Source: Bartonella tribocorum
GTDB lineage: Bacteria > Pseudomonadota > Alphaproteobacteria > Rhizobiales > Rhizobiaceae
Direction: 5' to 3'
Assembly: GCF_002777915.1 (NCBI RefSeq)
Contig: NZ_NJGE01000003.1
Location: 1 to 64,000, forward strand
DNA: 64,000 bases
The first letter of the stretch is position 1; the number at the start of each line of letters is the position of its first letter. Shown in pieces: positions 7,515 to 14,059 of this stretch. Position numbers and translations under genes: made by a program. Below the pieces are notes generated by a model, which worked only from the letters and a program-made list of their open reading frames with translations, did not search any database and was not told the DNA's origin.

Positions 7515-8453
7515 ATGTTGAAGCGTGCAAACGTATATAAATACGGGAGTATATTCCTTACATTAATTGGAATAGTGATTATGTTCCTTAATTGGAAGGT
7601 ATGCTTAAATTGGATAGAACAACACCCTACCCTTTTTTCTGCACTTTCTTCGGTTGGTGCTTTATTATCCGCAATTTTTTCTTTTCGTTCTATTAAACAG
7701 ACATTGAATTTAAGAAATGAAGATCGAATAGAAGCTGCAAAATTGAGAAGAGAAGATCGAATAGAAGCTGCAAAATTGAGAAGAGAAGATCGAATAGAAG
7801 CTGCAAAGTTTAGAAGAGAAGACCGAGAAAAATTTGAAACAGAATTAGCCAATGCCGTGGACATAGCTAAATCAACTAAACAACAAGCAATATCAATGGA
7901 AAAGCTTGCCACAGTTCTGGAAAAACAATTAGAGATTTTAGAAGAAAAAAAGCTCCGTGTTACCACACACAGTTCATGGATAAGTGATAATCCTAATGAT
8001 ATCTTTCCAGTAATATATGTATCTTTAATCATTACAAACCCCACAAAACAAACAATTAAAATCAACTCTATCAGCATACAGGATAATAGCCTTTTTATCT
8101 TTATGTCCGCATGCTATCGCGAACTTTCGCCACAATCATTAGGAACACTACATTACATCCATCCTCAACAGGAAAAACACTTATGCTTAAAGAAACCTCG
8201 AGTCGATCCACCCATACATAGCGATATTGATCCATTTAGCCTCAAACCTTCTGGTCTATTAGGACTAATTATTCGTGTTTTTCCTATAGACAGAAACTCA
8301 GAAATTCCTTTAATATTGACTATGGAGCACACTGCCGTAAATCCTTTAAATCCACCAGAAAAAGTGACTTTTTGCCCCGAATATTTTAATATTAAACCAA
8401 GAAATAAACTATCCGATCTGTTGTATTCCAAGCTGTTTCCATTCAATAAATAA
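7515..8453 (+). CDS. Membrane protein with coiled-coil repeats, prophage cargo candidate
   Basis: 312 residues, unrecognised. Two hydrophobic segments (about residues 10-27 and 40-57) are followed by a charged coiled coil containing three copies of an 11-residue RREDRIEAAK unit (residues about 69-101). A C-terminal soluble domain of about 170 residues is rich in beta-type sequence (VIYVSLIITNP; LGLIIRVFPIDR). It is read against the surrounding leftward genes with its own start (AAAGAAAG before ATG). The minus-strand frame across it is a shadow. A membrane-tethered sensor or superinfection-exclusion role is possible but not shown. Confidence 0.7.
   Translation: MLKRANVYKYGSIFLTLIGIVIMFLNWKVCLNWIEQHPTLFSALSSVGALLSAIFSFRSIKQTLNLRNEDRIEAAKLRREDRIEAAKLRREDRIEAAKFRREDREKFETELANAVDIAKSTKQQAISMEKLATVLEKQLEILEEKKLRVTTHSSWISDNPNDIFPVIYVSLIITNPTKQTIKINSISIQDNSLFIFMSACYRELSPQSLGTLHYIHPQQEKHLCLKKPRVDPPIHSDIDPFSLKPSGLLGLIIRVFPIDRNSEIPLILTMEHTAVNPLNPPEKVTFCPEYFNIKPRNKLSDLLYSKLFPFNK
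7719..7817 (+). repeat. Three tandem 33-base repeats in a coiled coil
   Basis: Units begin at 7719, 7752 and 7785 with almost identical bases (GAAGATCGAATAGAAGCTGC at the start of each), and a decayed fourth start follows at 7818. Each unit encodes exactly 11 residues, so copy-number change would lengthen or shorten the coiled coil without a frameshift. Confidence 0.9.
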
Positions 8454-9057
8454 CCGTTTTCCAACATGATGAATAACGATGTTGTTCCTCAGGGCTTTTT
8501 TCAGCCAACTCGGCCCATGTCATTGGCTTTGGTTTCATAAGAAGAAATGATAAATATTGTGCCCTATCCCATTGATTGGCTTCTGCAACTGTAACCGATT
8601 GTTTTGCCATAAACCATCTATTGAAATCTTCAATAATTTCAATTGCTTCATTCTTTGTCTGTTCATCCTTCCTCAATTGTTGCAATATCTTTCGTGCTCT
8701 ATCATCATCTTTTTCATCACTATATTTATTTATAATTGGAGCTTTGTTTACAAACTCTCTTACAAGCGCACGAACATCTTCAGACTCTTGAAGATTGTCA
8801 TTAATATTTTTATATGACGTCACACATTCTTGCTCTTTAGGATTCTTCTGTAAACGTTCCTGCTCTTTTTGTTCTTGCAATTCTTGTAACCATTTAATTT
8901 CTTTATCATTTTCTGCTAATTGTCCCTCCATCAACGCTTTTTGTGACGCTATTAACTCATCTCTTAATTCTATCTCTTTTGCCAGTTTAGAAGCTTTGAA
9001 ATAATAGTAGAAAGCCAAAGTTATTGCTAAAATCACTAATATCGTTGTATCTTCCAT
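8443..9057 (-). CDS. Membrane-anchored coiled-coil prophage protein
   Basis: 204 residues. A short N-terminal hydrophobic anchor (residues 4-19, ILVILAITLAFYYYF) is followed by a coiled coil to about 75 rich in Glu, Gln and Lys. A helical C-terminal domain (about 90-204) contains DDDRARKILQQLRKDE and ends in a Trp-containing tail. It has no known family. The start has GGAG eight bases upstream. It lies 10 bases after the next anchored coiled-coil gene, so the two are likely one transcript, and it overlaps the convergent plus-strand membrane gene by 11 bases. Confidence 0.7.
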   Translation of the reverse strand: MEDTTILVILAITLAFYYYFKASKLAKEIELRDELIASQKALMEGQLAENDKEIKWLQELQEQKEQERLQKNPKEQECVTSYKNINDNLQESEDVRALVREFVNKAPIINKYSDEKDDDRARKILQQLRKDEQTKNEAIEIIEDFNRWFMAKQSVTVAEANQWDRAQYLSFLLMKPKPMTWAELAEKSPEEQHRYSSCWKTVIY

Positions 9058-9067
9058 CTCTCTCTCC

Positions 9068-9652
9068 TCACTTACTTTTCTTCTTATTTTTATGAGGCTT
9101 TTCTTTTACAGATTCACCACGCTGCTTAAGCTCGTCTTTAAGCCTCTCAATTTCTTCATCACGTGATTGAGCTTCTGCTGTTAGTCTATCTACGACTTTT
9201 TCTGTCCGTTTGAATACTTCTTCATACTCATCTATCTTTTGCTTCAGTTCTTTAATTTCTGTATCGTGTAATTGGGCTTCTGCTGTTAGTCTATCTATAC
9301 GATAATTTTTCCCTTTTAATGTTTCTTTGGAATCATCTATCTTTTGTTTCAGTGTTTTAATTTCTTCACTACGTGATTTAACTTCTTTTTCTAAGGACCT
9401 TATAATTGCATTTTTCTGTTCAAACTCGTCTTTATACTTTTGTATATCCTCATGACGCTTATCAATGGTCTTCTTAGCTACGTTGAATTCTTCTTTTAAA
9501 ACCCTAATTTGCAATTCTTGACCTTCAACTTTCTCTTTAAGCTTTTTAACTTGAGCGCGATAATACAAAGCAAAACGAAACATCACTCCGCATAAAAGCA
9601 ATGCTCCAAATACGACACACACAACTATCGCTATCATTTCATTTAAACTCAT
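9068..9652 (-). CDS. Membrane-anchored long coiled-coil prophage protein
   Basis: 194 residues from the start at 9652, which has AAGGAG six bases ahead; the longer frame starts inside the upstream repressor gene. Residues 5-28 are one membrane span (IAIVVCVVFGALLLCGVMF). Nearly all the rest is heptad coiled coil with two DRLTAEAQ repeats, ending in a basic KPHKNKKKSK tail. The shape resembles a spanin or a membrane tether, but the operon lies in the immunity region rather than among lysis genes. The function is unknown. Confidence 0.7.
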   Translation of the reverse strand: MSLNEMIAIVVCVVFGALLLCGVMFRFALYYRAQVKKLKEKVEGQELQIRVLKEEFNVAKKTIDKRHEDIQKYKDEFEQKNAIIRSLEKEVKSRSEEIKTLKQKIDDSKETLKGKNYRIDRLTAEAQLHDTEIKELKQKIDEYEEVFKRTEKVVDRLTAEAQSRDEEIERLKDELKQRGESVKEKPHKNKKKSK

Positions 9653-9662
9653 TTTCATCTCC

Positions 9663-9914
9663 TTAATGCTGTAAACTATCGCCAGTGTGATCAACACCGC
9701 GGCTTTTAGAAATTGAAGAAAAATTCTCTTGATACCAATCGCTAGGACTTATGTAATTATCAGTAACTTCTGCTATTTTTTGTATTATCCTAGGATGCGG
9801 AAATCGCTTCTTATTCACATAGCGTGCTATAGATGCTTGTGTAACACCTACCAAAATCGCAAACTCGGCATAAGTAATATTATTCTTTGATAAATACAGT
9901 TTTAGTTTAGACAT
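9663..9914 (-). CDS. Cro/CI-type helix-turn-helix regulator
   Basis: 83 residues with one HTH at about 13-48 (ITYAEFAILVGVTQASIARYVNKKRFPHP), the Cro/CI-like fold of phage repressors. It faces the plus-strand regulator at 10006, so the two share a divergent control region with repeated operators. It is followed after 10 bases by the anchored coiled-coil genes, which it probably leads in one operon. The start is uncertain: 9914 has AGAGG too close, and an alternative ATG at 9929 overlaps an operator. Confidence 0.75.
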   Translation of the reverse strand: MSKLKLYLSKNNITYAEFAILVGVTQASIARYVNKKRFPHPRIIQKIAEVTDNYISPSDWYQENFSSISKSRGVDHTGDSLQH

Positions 9915-9923
9915 TCCTCTTTT

Positions 9924-9969
9924 TACCATATCGGTATTATTAAGACAAGCATATTTTACCATATTGGCA
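9924..9969. promoter_or_regulatory. Two operator-like sites between the divergent regulators
   Basis: TACCATATCGGTA (9924-9936, a perfect TACC-N5-GGTA dyad) and TACCATATTGGCA (9957-9969) lie 33 bases apart in the divergent promoter region. Two further sites of the same type lie upstream of the gene at 10515. This is the layout expected of a lysogeny switch. Confidence 0.6.
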
Positions 9970-10005
9970 TTTGAAAGGATATTTTTTTTAATTAGGATAA
10001 GAATC

Positions 10006-10308
10006 ATGAATAATTTGAAATTTTTCAGACAAAAAGTAGGTTTAACTTCAAAAGAATTAGCCGAATTGGTAGGGACTAGTCAGCCACAAATTTTTCGTTT
10101 AGAAAATGGACAACGAAAATTAACAAAGGAGTGGGCTGTACGTTTGGCGCCACACTTAAAAATTACCCCCAAACAACTGTTGTTTTCGGGAAATAAGCCT
10201 AATAGCTTAGATGAACAAATTGAAGATATGTTAGAGCATCTAAGCTACGATAATAAGGTTAAACTTCTTGATCTCCTTTCTTCATTTTATCAAGATAAAA
10301 AAGAATAA
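10006..10308 (+). CDS. CI-like HTH repressor (XRE family)
   Basis: 100 residues. The HTH lies at about 5-60 (NLKFFRQKVGLTSKELAELVGTSQPQIFRLENGQRKLT), a textbook XRE domain. The C-terminal 40 residues are helical, with no peptidase domain, so this is not a LexA-cleavable repressor. The start at 10006 is preferred over the track of open frame from 9964 because AGGATAAG precedes it. It is divergent from the regulator ending at 9663. One of the two should be the lysogenic repressor and the other the lytic counterpart; which is which cannot be read from sequence. Confidence 0.8.
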   Translation: MNNLKFFRQKVGLTSKELAELVGTSQPQIFRLENGQRKLTKEWAVRLAPHLKITPKQLLFSGNKPNSLDEQIEDMLEHLSYDNKVKLLDLLSSFYQDKKE

Positions 10309-10384
10309 ACTCTCTTTTTTCATCTTCTGTCAATTTATCCCATAGTTCTAATATTTGCGTATTAATTGACCATTTTTCATCCAT
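10259..10384 (-). CDS. Small ORF antisense to the repressor end
   Basis: 41 codons, beginning MDEKWSINTQILELWDKL and ending in a Lys-rich helix. It is read on the minus strand across the last 50 bases of the plus-strand repressor. Its composition (charged, amphipathic helix, no rare residues) looks coding, and the start sits in the AT-rich region left of the second operator pair. It is too short to trust without expression data. Confidence 0.3.
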   Translation of the reverse strand: MDEKWSINTQILELWDKLTEDEKREFILFYLDKMKKGDQEV

Positions 10385-10419
10385 TTTTTCTACTCTAAAA
10401 AAATATAAAATAAAAAAAT

Positions 10420-10457
10420 AACCATTTTGGTATTGACTTTAAATTACCGTTTTGGTA
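10420..10457. promoter_or_regulatory. Second pair of operator-like sites
   Basis: AACCATTTTGGTA (10420-10432) and TACCGTTTTGGTA (10445-10457) repeat the TACC-N5-GGTA pattern seen between the divergent regulators, 25 bases apart. Weaker matches follow near 10466 and 10491. TTGACT at 10433-10438 lies between the two sites and could be a -35 box, so the sites are placed to control the rightward early operon. Confidence 0.55.
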
Positions 10458-10514
10458 TCGAATATCCCATATCGTAAAAAATAACCATTGCCAATAGGCT
10501 CTATGGAGGCGTTT

Positions 10515-10934
10515 GTGAACAAACCAGTGTTTATAAATTCTGATGAAATTCTCTTAGTCATCTGCGAAAATGAAGAACAAAATCTCGCGAAATCCGGTCC
10601 TTTCTTAGAAGAAAAGGACATGATCAAATTTATCGACCAAGCCGATAATGCTGTGCAAATTTTCCGTGTCGAACCAACGACTAATCGTTGTGAAGATATC
10701 TCTGAAGATCTTGCCGAATGCTATCTTAAAGAATGTGAAGAAGACTGCTTTAATGGAAACATACCTCACGACTTTGTTAAAGACAGTAGCGCATACGATT
10801 TTTTTTTAGAAGAAATCGAACAGCAGCGATATGAAGATGAAATATACGGGACTTATGAACAGCAGCACCGTTTAACTCTTTCAGATGTCATTCCAAATTA
10901 CCCTCATTATACACACTACAGAGGGCGTTTTTAA
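10515..10934 (+). CDS. First gene of the rightward early operon, hypothetical
   Basis: 139 residues from a GTG at 10515, chosen because GGAGG stands five bases before it; ATG codons at 10488 and 10503 are in frame but lack a good ribosome site. The protein is very acidic with five Cys residues (DLAECYLKECEEDCF in the middle) and many Tyr and Glu residues at the C-terminus. Its family is not recognised. It lies directly downstream of the second operator pair, so it is probably an early gene under repressor control. A Cys-rich acidic protein might bind metal or mimic nucleic acid; this is speculation. Confidence 0.65.
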   Translation: MNKPVFINSDEILLVICENEEQNLAKSGPFLEEKDMIKFIDQADNAVQIFRVEPTTNRCEDISEDLAECYLKECEEDCFNGNIPHDFVKDSSAYDFFLEEIEQQRYEDEIYGTYEQQHRLTLSDVIPNYPHYTHYRGRF

Positions 10935-11027
10935 GAGCGCCCCCTCTTTTCAAAAAATTACAACACAAACCAATGCCGTTCTTTTCAAGAGCGACAAAGG
11001 AATACTCTAACTTAAAGGAAATAAATC

Positions 11028-11660
11028 ATGGAAAAAAAATACGAACTTACTGATGAGAAAATTCAACCTGGCTTTAAGAAACTTCATAGAATTAGAGCAT
11101 TGAGAGACTTTGGAGATGTTAAAGCTGGTGATTTAGGCGGCTTTATAGAAAAAGAAGATAACCTATCCCATGAAGGCAATTGCTGGATTGGTGATAATGC
11201 TCGTGTTTATGGTCATGCACAGATTTTTGGTGATGCCTTGGTTTATGATGATGTCAATGTTTGTCGTCATGCCAAGGTTTTTGATAATGCCCGTGTTTAT
11301 GGGAACGCATGGGTTTTTGATGATGCACATGTTTGTGGTAATGCCGAGGTTTATGACCATGCACGTGTTTATGGGGATGCCAAGGTTTATGGTGATGCTA
11401 AGGTTTTTGGAAATGCCGTGATTTCTGATGATGCCAAGGTTTATGAAAATGCATGGGTTTATAGCAATGCCGAAGTTTTTGGCAATGCCAATATTTATGG
11501 CAATGCGCGAGTTTTCGGTAAAGCAAATGTTTCCGGTAATACGAAGATTTACGACAAAGCTAGTATTTTGGGGAATGCCAAAGTTTATGGCAACAACTGT
11601 ATTTATGGTGATGCACAAGTAACTGGAAATACAGAAGAATCCGAAAACGACTCTGTTTAA
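11028..11660 (+). CDS. Hexapeptide-repeat left-handed beta-helix protein, copy 1
   Basis: 210 residues. Residues 1-50 form a conserved cap (MEKKYELTDE; KLHRIRALRDFGDVKAGDLGGFIE). From about 55 to 200 the chain is a run of about 25 six-residue units of the form N-A-x-V-Y-G, with D/N, A and V/I at fixed places, the rule of left-handed parallel beta-helices. No acyltransferase catalytic His loop is visible, so it may be structural or a binding protein. It is followed 14 bases later by a paralog. The units repeat at DNA level in 18-base steps. Confidence 0.8.
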   Translation: MEKKYELTDEKIQPGFKKLHRIRALRDFGDVKAGDLGGFIEKEDNLSHEGNCWIGDNARVYGHAQIFGDALVYDDVNVCRHAKVFDNARVYGNAWVFDDAHVCGNAEVYDHARVYGDAKVYGDAKVFGNAVISDDAKVYENAWVYSNAEVFGNANIYGNARVFGKANVSGNTKIYDKASILGNAKVYGNNCIYGDAQVTGNTEESENDSV

Positions 11661-11674
11661 GGTAGGGGGTAATC

Positions 11675-12199
11675 ATGGAAAAGAAGTACGAACTGACTGA
11701 TGAGACAATCAAAGTTGGTAGAAAAACACTTCACCGAATTAGAGCATTGAGAGACTTTGGAGATGTTAAAAAAGGTGATCTAGGTGGATTTATAGAACAT
11801 GAAGACAACCTAAGCCATGAGGGAAATTGCTGGGTAGCGGGTTCGCATAGACCATTTGACAGTGGATATGTTTTTGGAAATGCTAAGGTTTTTGGAAATG
11901 CCGTGATTTCTGATGATGCCGCGGTTTATGGTGATGCCATGGTTTATGACAATGCAGAAGTTTTTGGCGGCGCTAAGGTTTATGGTGATGCACGTATTTA
12001 TGGAAATGCCAAGATCTATGAGACCGCCTTCGTTTTGGGTCGTGCATGGGTTTATGATCATGCCAAGGTTTATGGTTGTGCCGTGGTTCGTGGTCGTGCC
12101 AAGATTTATGACCATGCCAAAGTTTATGGTTTTGCTAACATTTATGGGAAAGCCCACATTCGCGACAGAACAAGAATTCTTCAAGATATAAAAATTTAA
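11675..12199 (+). CDS. Hexapeptide-repeat left-handed beta-helix protein, copy 2
   Basis: 174 residues, a paralog of the preceding gene. The first 55 residues are almost identical (MEKKYELTDETI; LHRIRALRDFGDVKKGDLGG), then about 18 N-A-x-V-Y-G units follow. It differs by a shorter helix, an inserted HRPFDSGYVFG stretch at about 55-65, and a different end (FANIYGKAHIRDRTRI). GGTAGGGGG precedes the start. The tandem copies probably arose by duplication and then unequal exchange of repeat units. Confidence 0.8.
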   Translation: MEKKYELTDETIKVGRKTLHRIRALRDFGDVKKGDLGGFIEHEDNLSHEGNCWVAGSHRPFDSGYVFGNAKVFGNAVISDDAAVYGDAMVYDNAEVFGGAKVYGDARIYGNAKIYETAFVLGRAWVYDHAKVYGCAVVRGRAKIYDHAKVYGFANIYGKAHIRDRTRILQDIKI

Positions 12200-12228
12200 C
12201 AACCAAACCAAACAACTTTTAACACAAG

Positions 12229-12266
12229 CGTGATTCACGCCACGGGGGAATTGCGCGCAAATCAAG
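12229..12266 (+). promoter_or_regulatory. Leader element upstream of recT, repeated at 13785
   Basis: A small palindrome CGTGATTCACG followed by CCACGGGGGAATTGCG and an AAGGA ribosome site. A near copy (GTGACTCAC, then ACGAGTGAATTGCG and AGGAG) stands before the gene at 13833. Shared leaders in one operon suggest a common RNA or protein regulator, or a small mobile repeat. Confidence 0.4.
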
Positions 12267-12275
12267 GAAACAATA

Positions 12276-13097
12276 ATGACAAATACACAATTAGCCACTA
12301 TGGCAAAAAAATATGGGTTTTCTCATGATGAATTTCGTAAAACAATTATCAAAACATGTATCAATCATAACTTCTCTGATGAAGAATTCGCTGCTTTTAT
12401 CTCTGTTGCCAATACTTATGGATTAAACCCATTAACAAAAGAAATCTATGCATTCCCTAAAAAAGGCGGCGGTATTATCCCTGTTGTCTCTATTGATGGG
12501 TGGATTAAAATCATTAAATCTAATCCTCAATTTGATGGCATGACTTTTCAAGATCAACTCGATAAAGATGGTAATCTCATTGCTATCAAATGCGCTATTC
12601 GTCTCAAAGGCATTAAAGATCCTATCGAGGTTACCGAATATTTAAAGGAATGTAAGAAAGAAAAAAGTGACCCATGGGACCAATATCCAGCACGTATGTT
12701 GCGTCATAAAGCAACTATACAATGTGCTCGCTATGCTTTCGGTTTTTCCGGTATTTATGAAGAAGATGAAGCGGCTCGTATTAATAATACCACACCAGTA
12801 CAACTTATTTCTTATGACATGCTTGAACAAATCAAAGAATTAATTAAAGAGACTGGAACCAATGAAAATAATCTTCTCTCTTACACAAATGTAAAAAACC
12901 TAACAGATCTGTCTTGTGAAAAAGCACAAGAGGTTTTGGCGCTTTTGGAAAAAAGGAAAAATATTCAAAGAGAAAGAGCTCTACAATCTCACACGCAACA
13001 AGAGCAAATAAACGCGTCTATACAAGATGCCGAATATATTCATATCCAAGATATTGAATATGCACCAACTCAACAAGAACAAGAAATGGCGGTGTGA
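12276..13097 (+). CDS. bet: Phage recombination protein Bet/RecT family
   Basis: 273 residues. It anneals complementary ssDNA in Red-type recombination. Family hallmarks are seen at NTYGLNPLTKEIYAFP (about 48-63), VSIDGWIKII (about 73-82), WDQYPARMLRHKATIQCARYAFGFSGIYEEDEA (about 130-165). The C-terminal third is a Gln-rich variable tail. It is directly followed, with a single base between, by a YqaJ exonuclease, which makes the ssDNA it binds. The phage SSB further left should take part. Confidence 0.92.
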   Translation: MTNTQLATMAKKYGFSHDEFRKTIIKTCINHNFSDEEFAAFISVANTYGLNPLTKEIYAFPKKGGGIIPVVSIDGWIKIIKSNPQFDGMTFQDQLDKDGNLIAIKCAIRLKGIKDPIEVTEYLKECKKEKSDPWDQYPARMLRHKATIQCARYAFGFSGIYEEDEAARINNTTPVQLISYDMLEQIKELIKETGTNENNLLSYTNVKNLTDLSCEKAQEVLALLEKRKNIQRERALQSHTQQEQINASIQDAEYIHIQDIEYAPTQQEQEMAV

Positions 13098-13098
13098 A

Positions 13099-13722
13099 AT
13101 GGAACAAAGAACAGCAGAATGGTTTCAAGCCCGTTTAGGAAAAGTCACCGCTTCAAATATTTACAACGTTATTAGTAAAACAGCAAAGGGAACCCCTACA
13201 AGCAAATATGAAGATTATAAAATTAAACTCATTACAGAGCGCTTAATAGGCGAAGCAAACCCCTATTATGAAACTGAAGATATGAGATGGGGAATTGAAC
13301 ATGAAGAAGATGCTTTGAGAGAATATGCATTCATTTATGATACTGAAGTCACAAGATGCGGCTTTATCCAACACCCCACAATCCAAATGGCGGGGGCAAG
13401 CCCTGATGGGCTTATTGATAAAGACGGATTAATTGAAATCAAATGTCCAAGATCAACTACCCACATGCGTTTCTTTATCAATAATGAGATCAAACCAGAA
13501 TATCTTGCACAAATGCAATTCCAAATGGCTTGTACAGAGCGCAAATGGTGCGATTTTATCAGTTATGACCCGCGTTTTGCGGGGGATTCATCTCACTTGC
13601 GTATGAAAATCAAACGTATCCACCGTGATGAAAAGCAAATTGAACAGATTAATCAAGCGGTTGAAAACTTTTTAGCAGAAATAGAACAAGAGATAATAAA
13701 GATCTCGACAAAAGCCGCATGA
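13099..13722 (+). CDS. YqaJ/lambda-type exonuclease
   Basis: 207 residues. The start at 13099 lies one base after the recombinase stop, so the longer frame from 13027 is rejected. The motifs of the YqaJ fold are visible: QRTAEWFQARLGKVTAS at the N-terminus, WGIEHEEDALREY near 60-72, GASPDGLID and then LIEIKCP near 100-117 (Asp ... Glu-x-Lys catalytic set), and YLAQMQFQMAC near 137. It resects dsDNA 5' to 3' for the annealing protein next door. A strong hairpin follows the stop. Confidence 0.92.
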   Translation: MEQRTAEWFQARLGKVTASNIYNVISKTAKGTPTSKYEDYKIKLITERLIGEANPYYETEDMRWGIEHEEDALREYAFIYDTEVTRCGFIQHPTIQMAGASPDGLIDKDGLIEIKCPRSTTHMRFFINNEIKPEYLAQMQFQMACTERKWCDFISYDPRFAGDSSHLRMKIKRIHRDEKQIEQINQAVENFLAEIEQEIIKISTKAA

Positions 13723-13728
13723 AGTTAT

Positions 13729-13756
13729 GGGGGTGCTACGCGCTACCAGCACCCCC
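13729..13756 (+). terminator. Strong hairpin after the exonuclease gene
   Basis: GGGGGTGCT and AGCACCCCC form nine perfect pairs around a ten-base loop, seven bases after the stop codon. There is no T-run behind it, so it may protect mRNA or block exonuclease rather than end transcription; the next gene follows in the same direction. Confidence 0.5.
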
Positions 13757-13784
13757 CACCCTTTCCTAACAATTTTAATCAATT

Positions 13785-13824
13785 CGTGACTCACCACACG
13801 AGTGAATTGCGTCTCAATGTAGGA
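13785..13824 (+). promoter_or_regulatory. Second copy of the early-operon leader element
   Basis: GTGACTCAC (a 9-base dyad) followed by CACACGAGTGAATTGCG and AGGAG, upstream of the gene at 13833. It resembles the element before bet at 12229 in both order and spacing to the start codon. Confidence 0.4.
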
Positions 13825-13832
13825 GAAGAAAT

Positions 13833-14051
13833 ATGGCGCCTCGTAAAGCTATCATAACGCAAGCAGCCATTGCACGCGCTTTAAGAGAAGCTAAAAAGCA
13901 AGGGTGCGAACTCATAGAAATCAAACCTACCGGTGAACTGCTTATCTATCTTAAAGCAGATATTCCAATACCAAATTCAGTTAACCACCCAGACACACTT
14001 CTAGATTTGTCAAAGAATGAATATTACGAAATCGCACTCTCTAAGATGTAA
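13833..14051 (+). CDS. Small prophage protein upstream of integrase
   Basis: 72 residues, unrecognised. The N-terminus is basic and helical (PRKAIITQAAIARALREAKKQG), the middle has a short beta hairpin (LIEIKPTGELLIYL), and the end is acidic. It lies eight bases before the integrase start with a good AGGAG site. Small basic genes in this place are often excisionases or integrase partners, but the HTH of an Xis is not clear here. Confidence 0.65.
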   Translation: MAPRKAIITQAAIARALREAKKQGCELIEIKPTGELLIYLKADIPIPNSVNHPDTLLDLSKNEYYEIALSKM

Positions 14052-14059
14052 AATTGCTT

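Noticed and set aside
7448-8077. 209-codon minus-strand ORF opposite the coiled-coil membrane gene
   Set aside because: It is the shadow of the 33-base repeats, and its own repeat (SSLLNFAASIR) has no coding sense; the plus frame has a good start and a consistent domain layout.
11163-11618. Long antisense frames opposite the hexapeptide-repeat genes
   Set aside because: They are caused by the 18-base periodicity, which keeps several frames open; only the plus frame gives the beta-helix rule.
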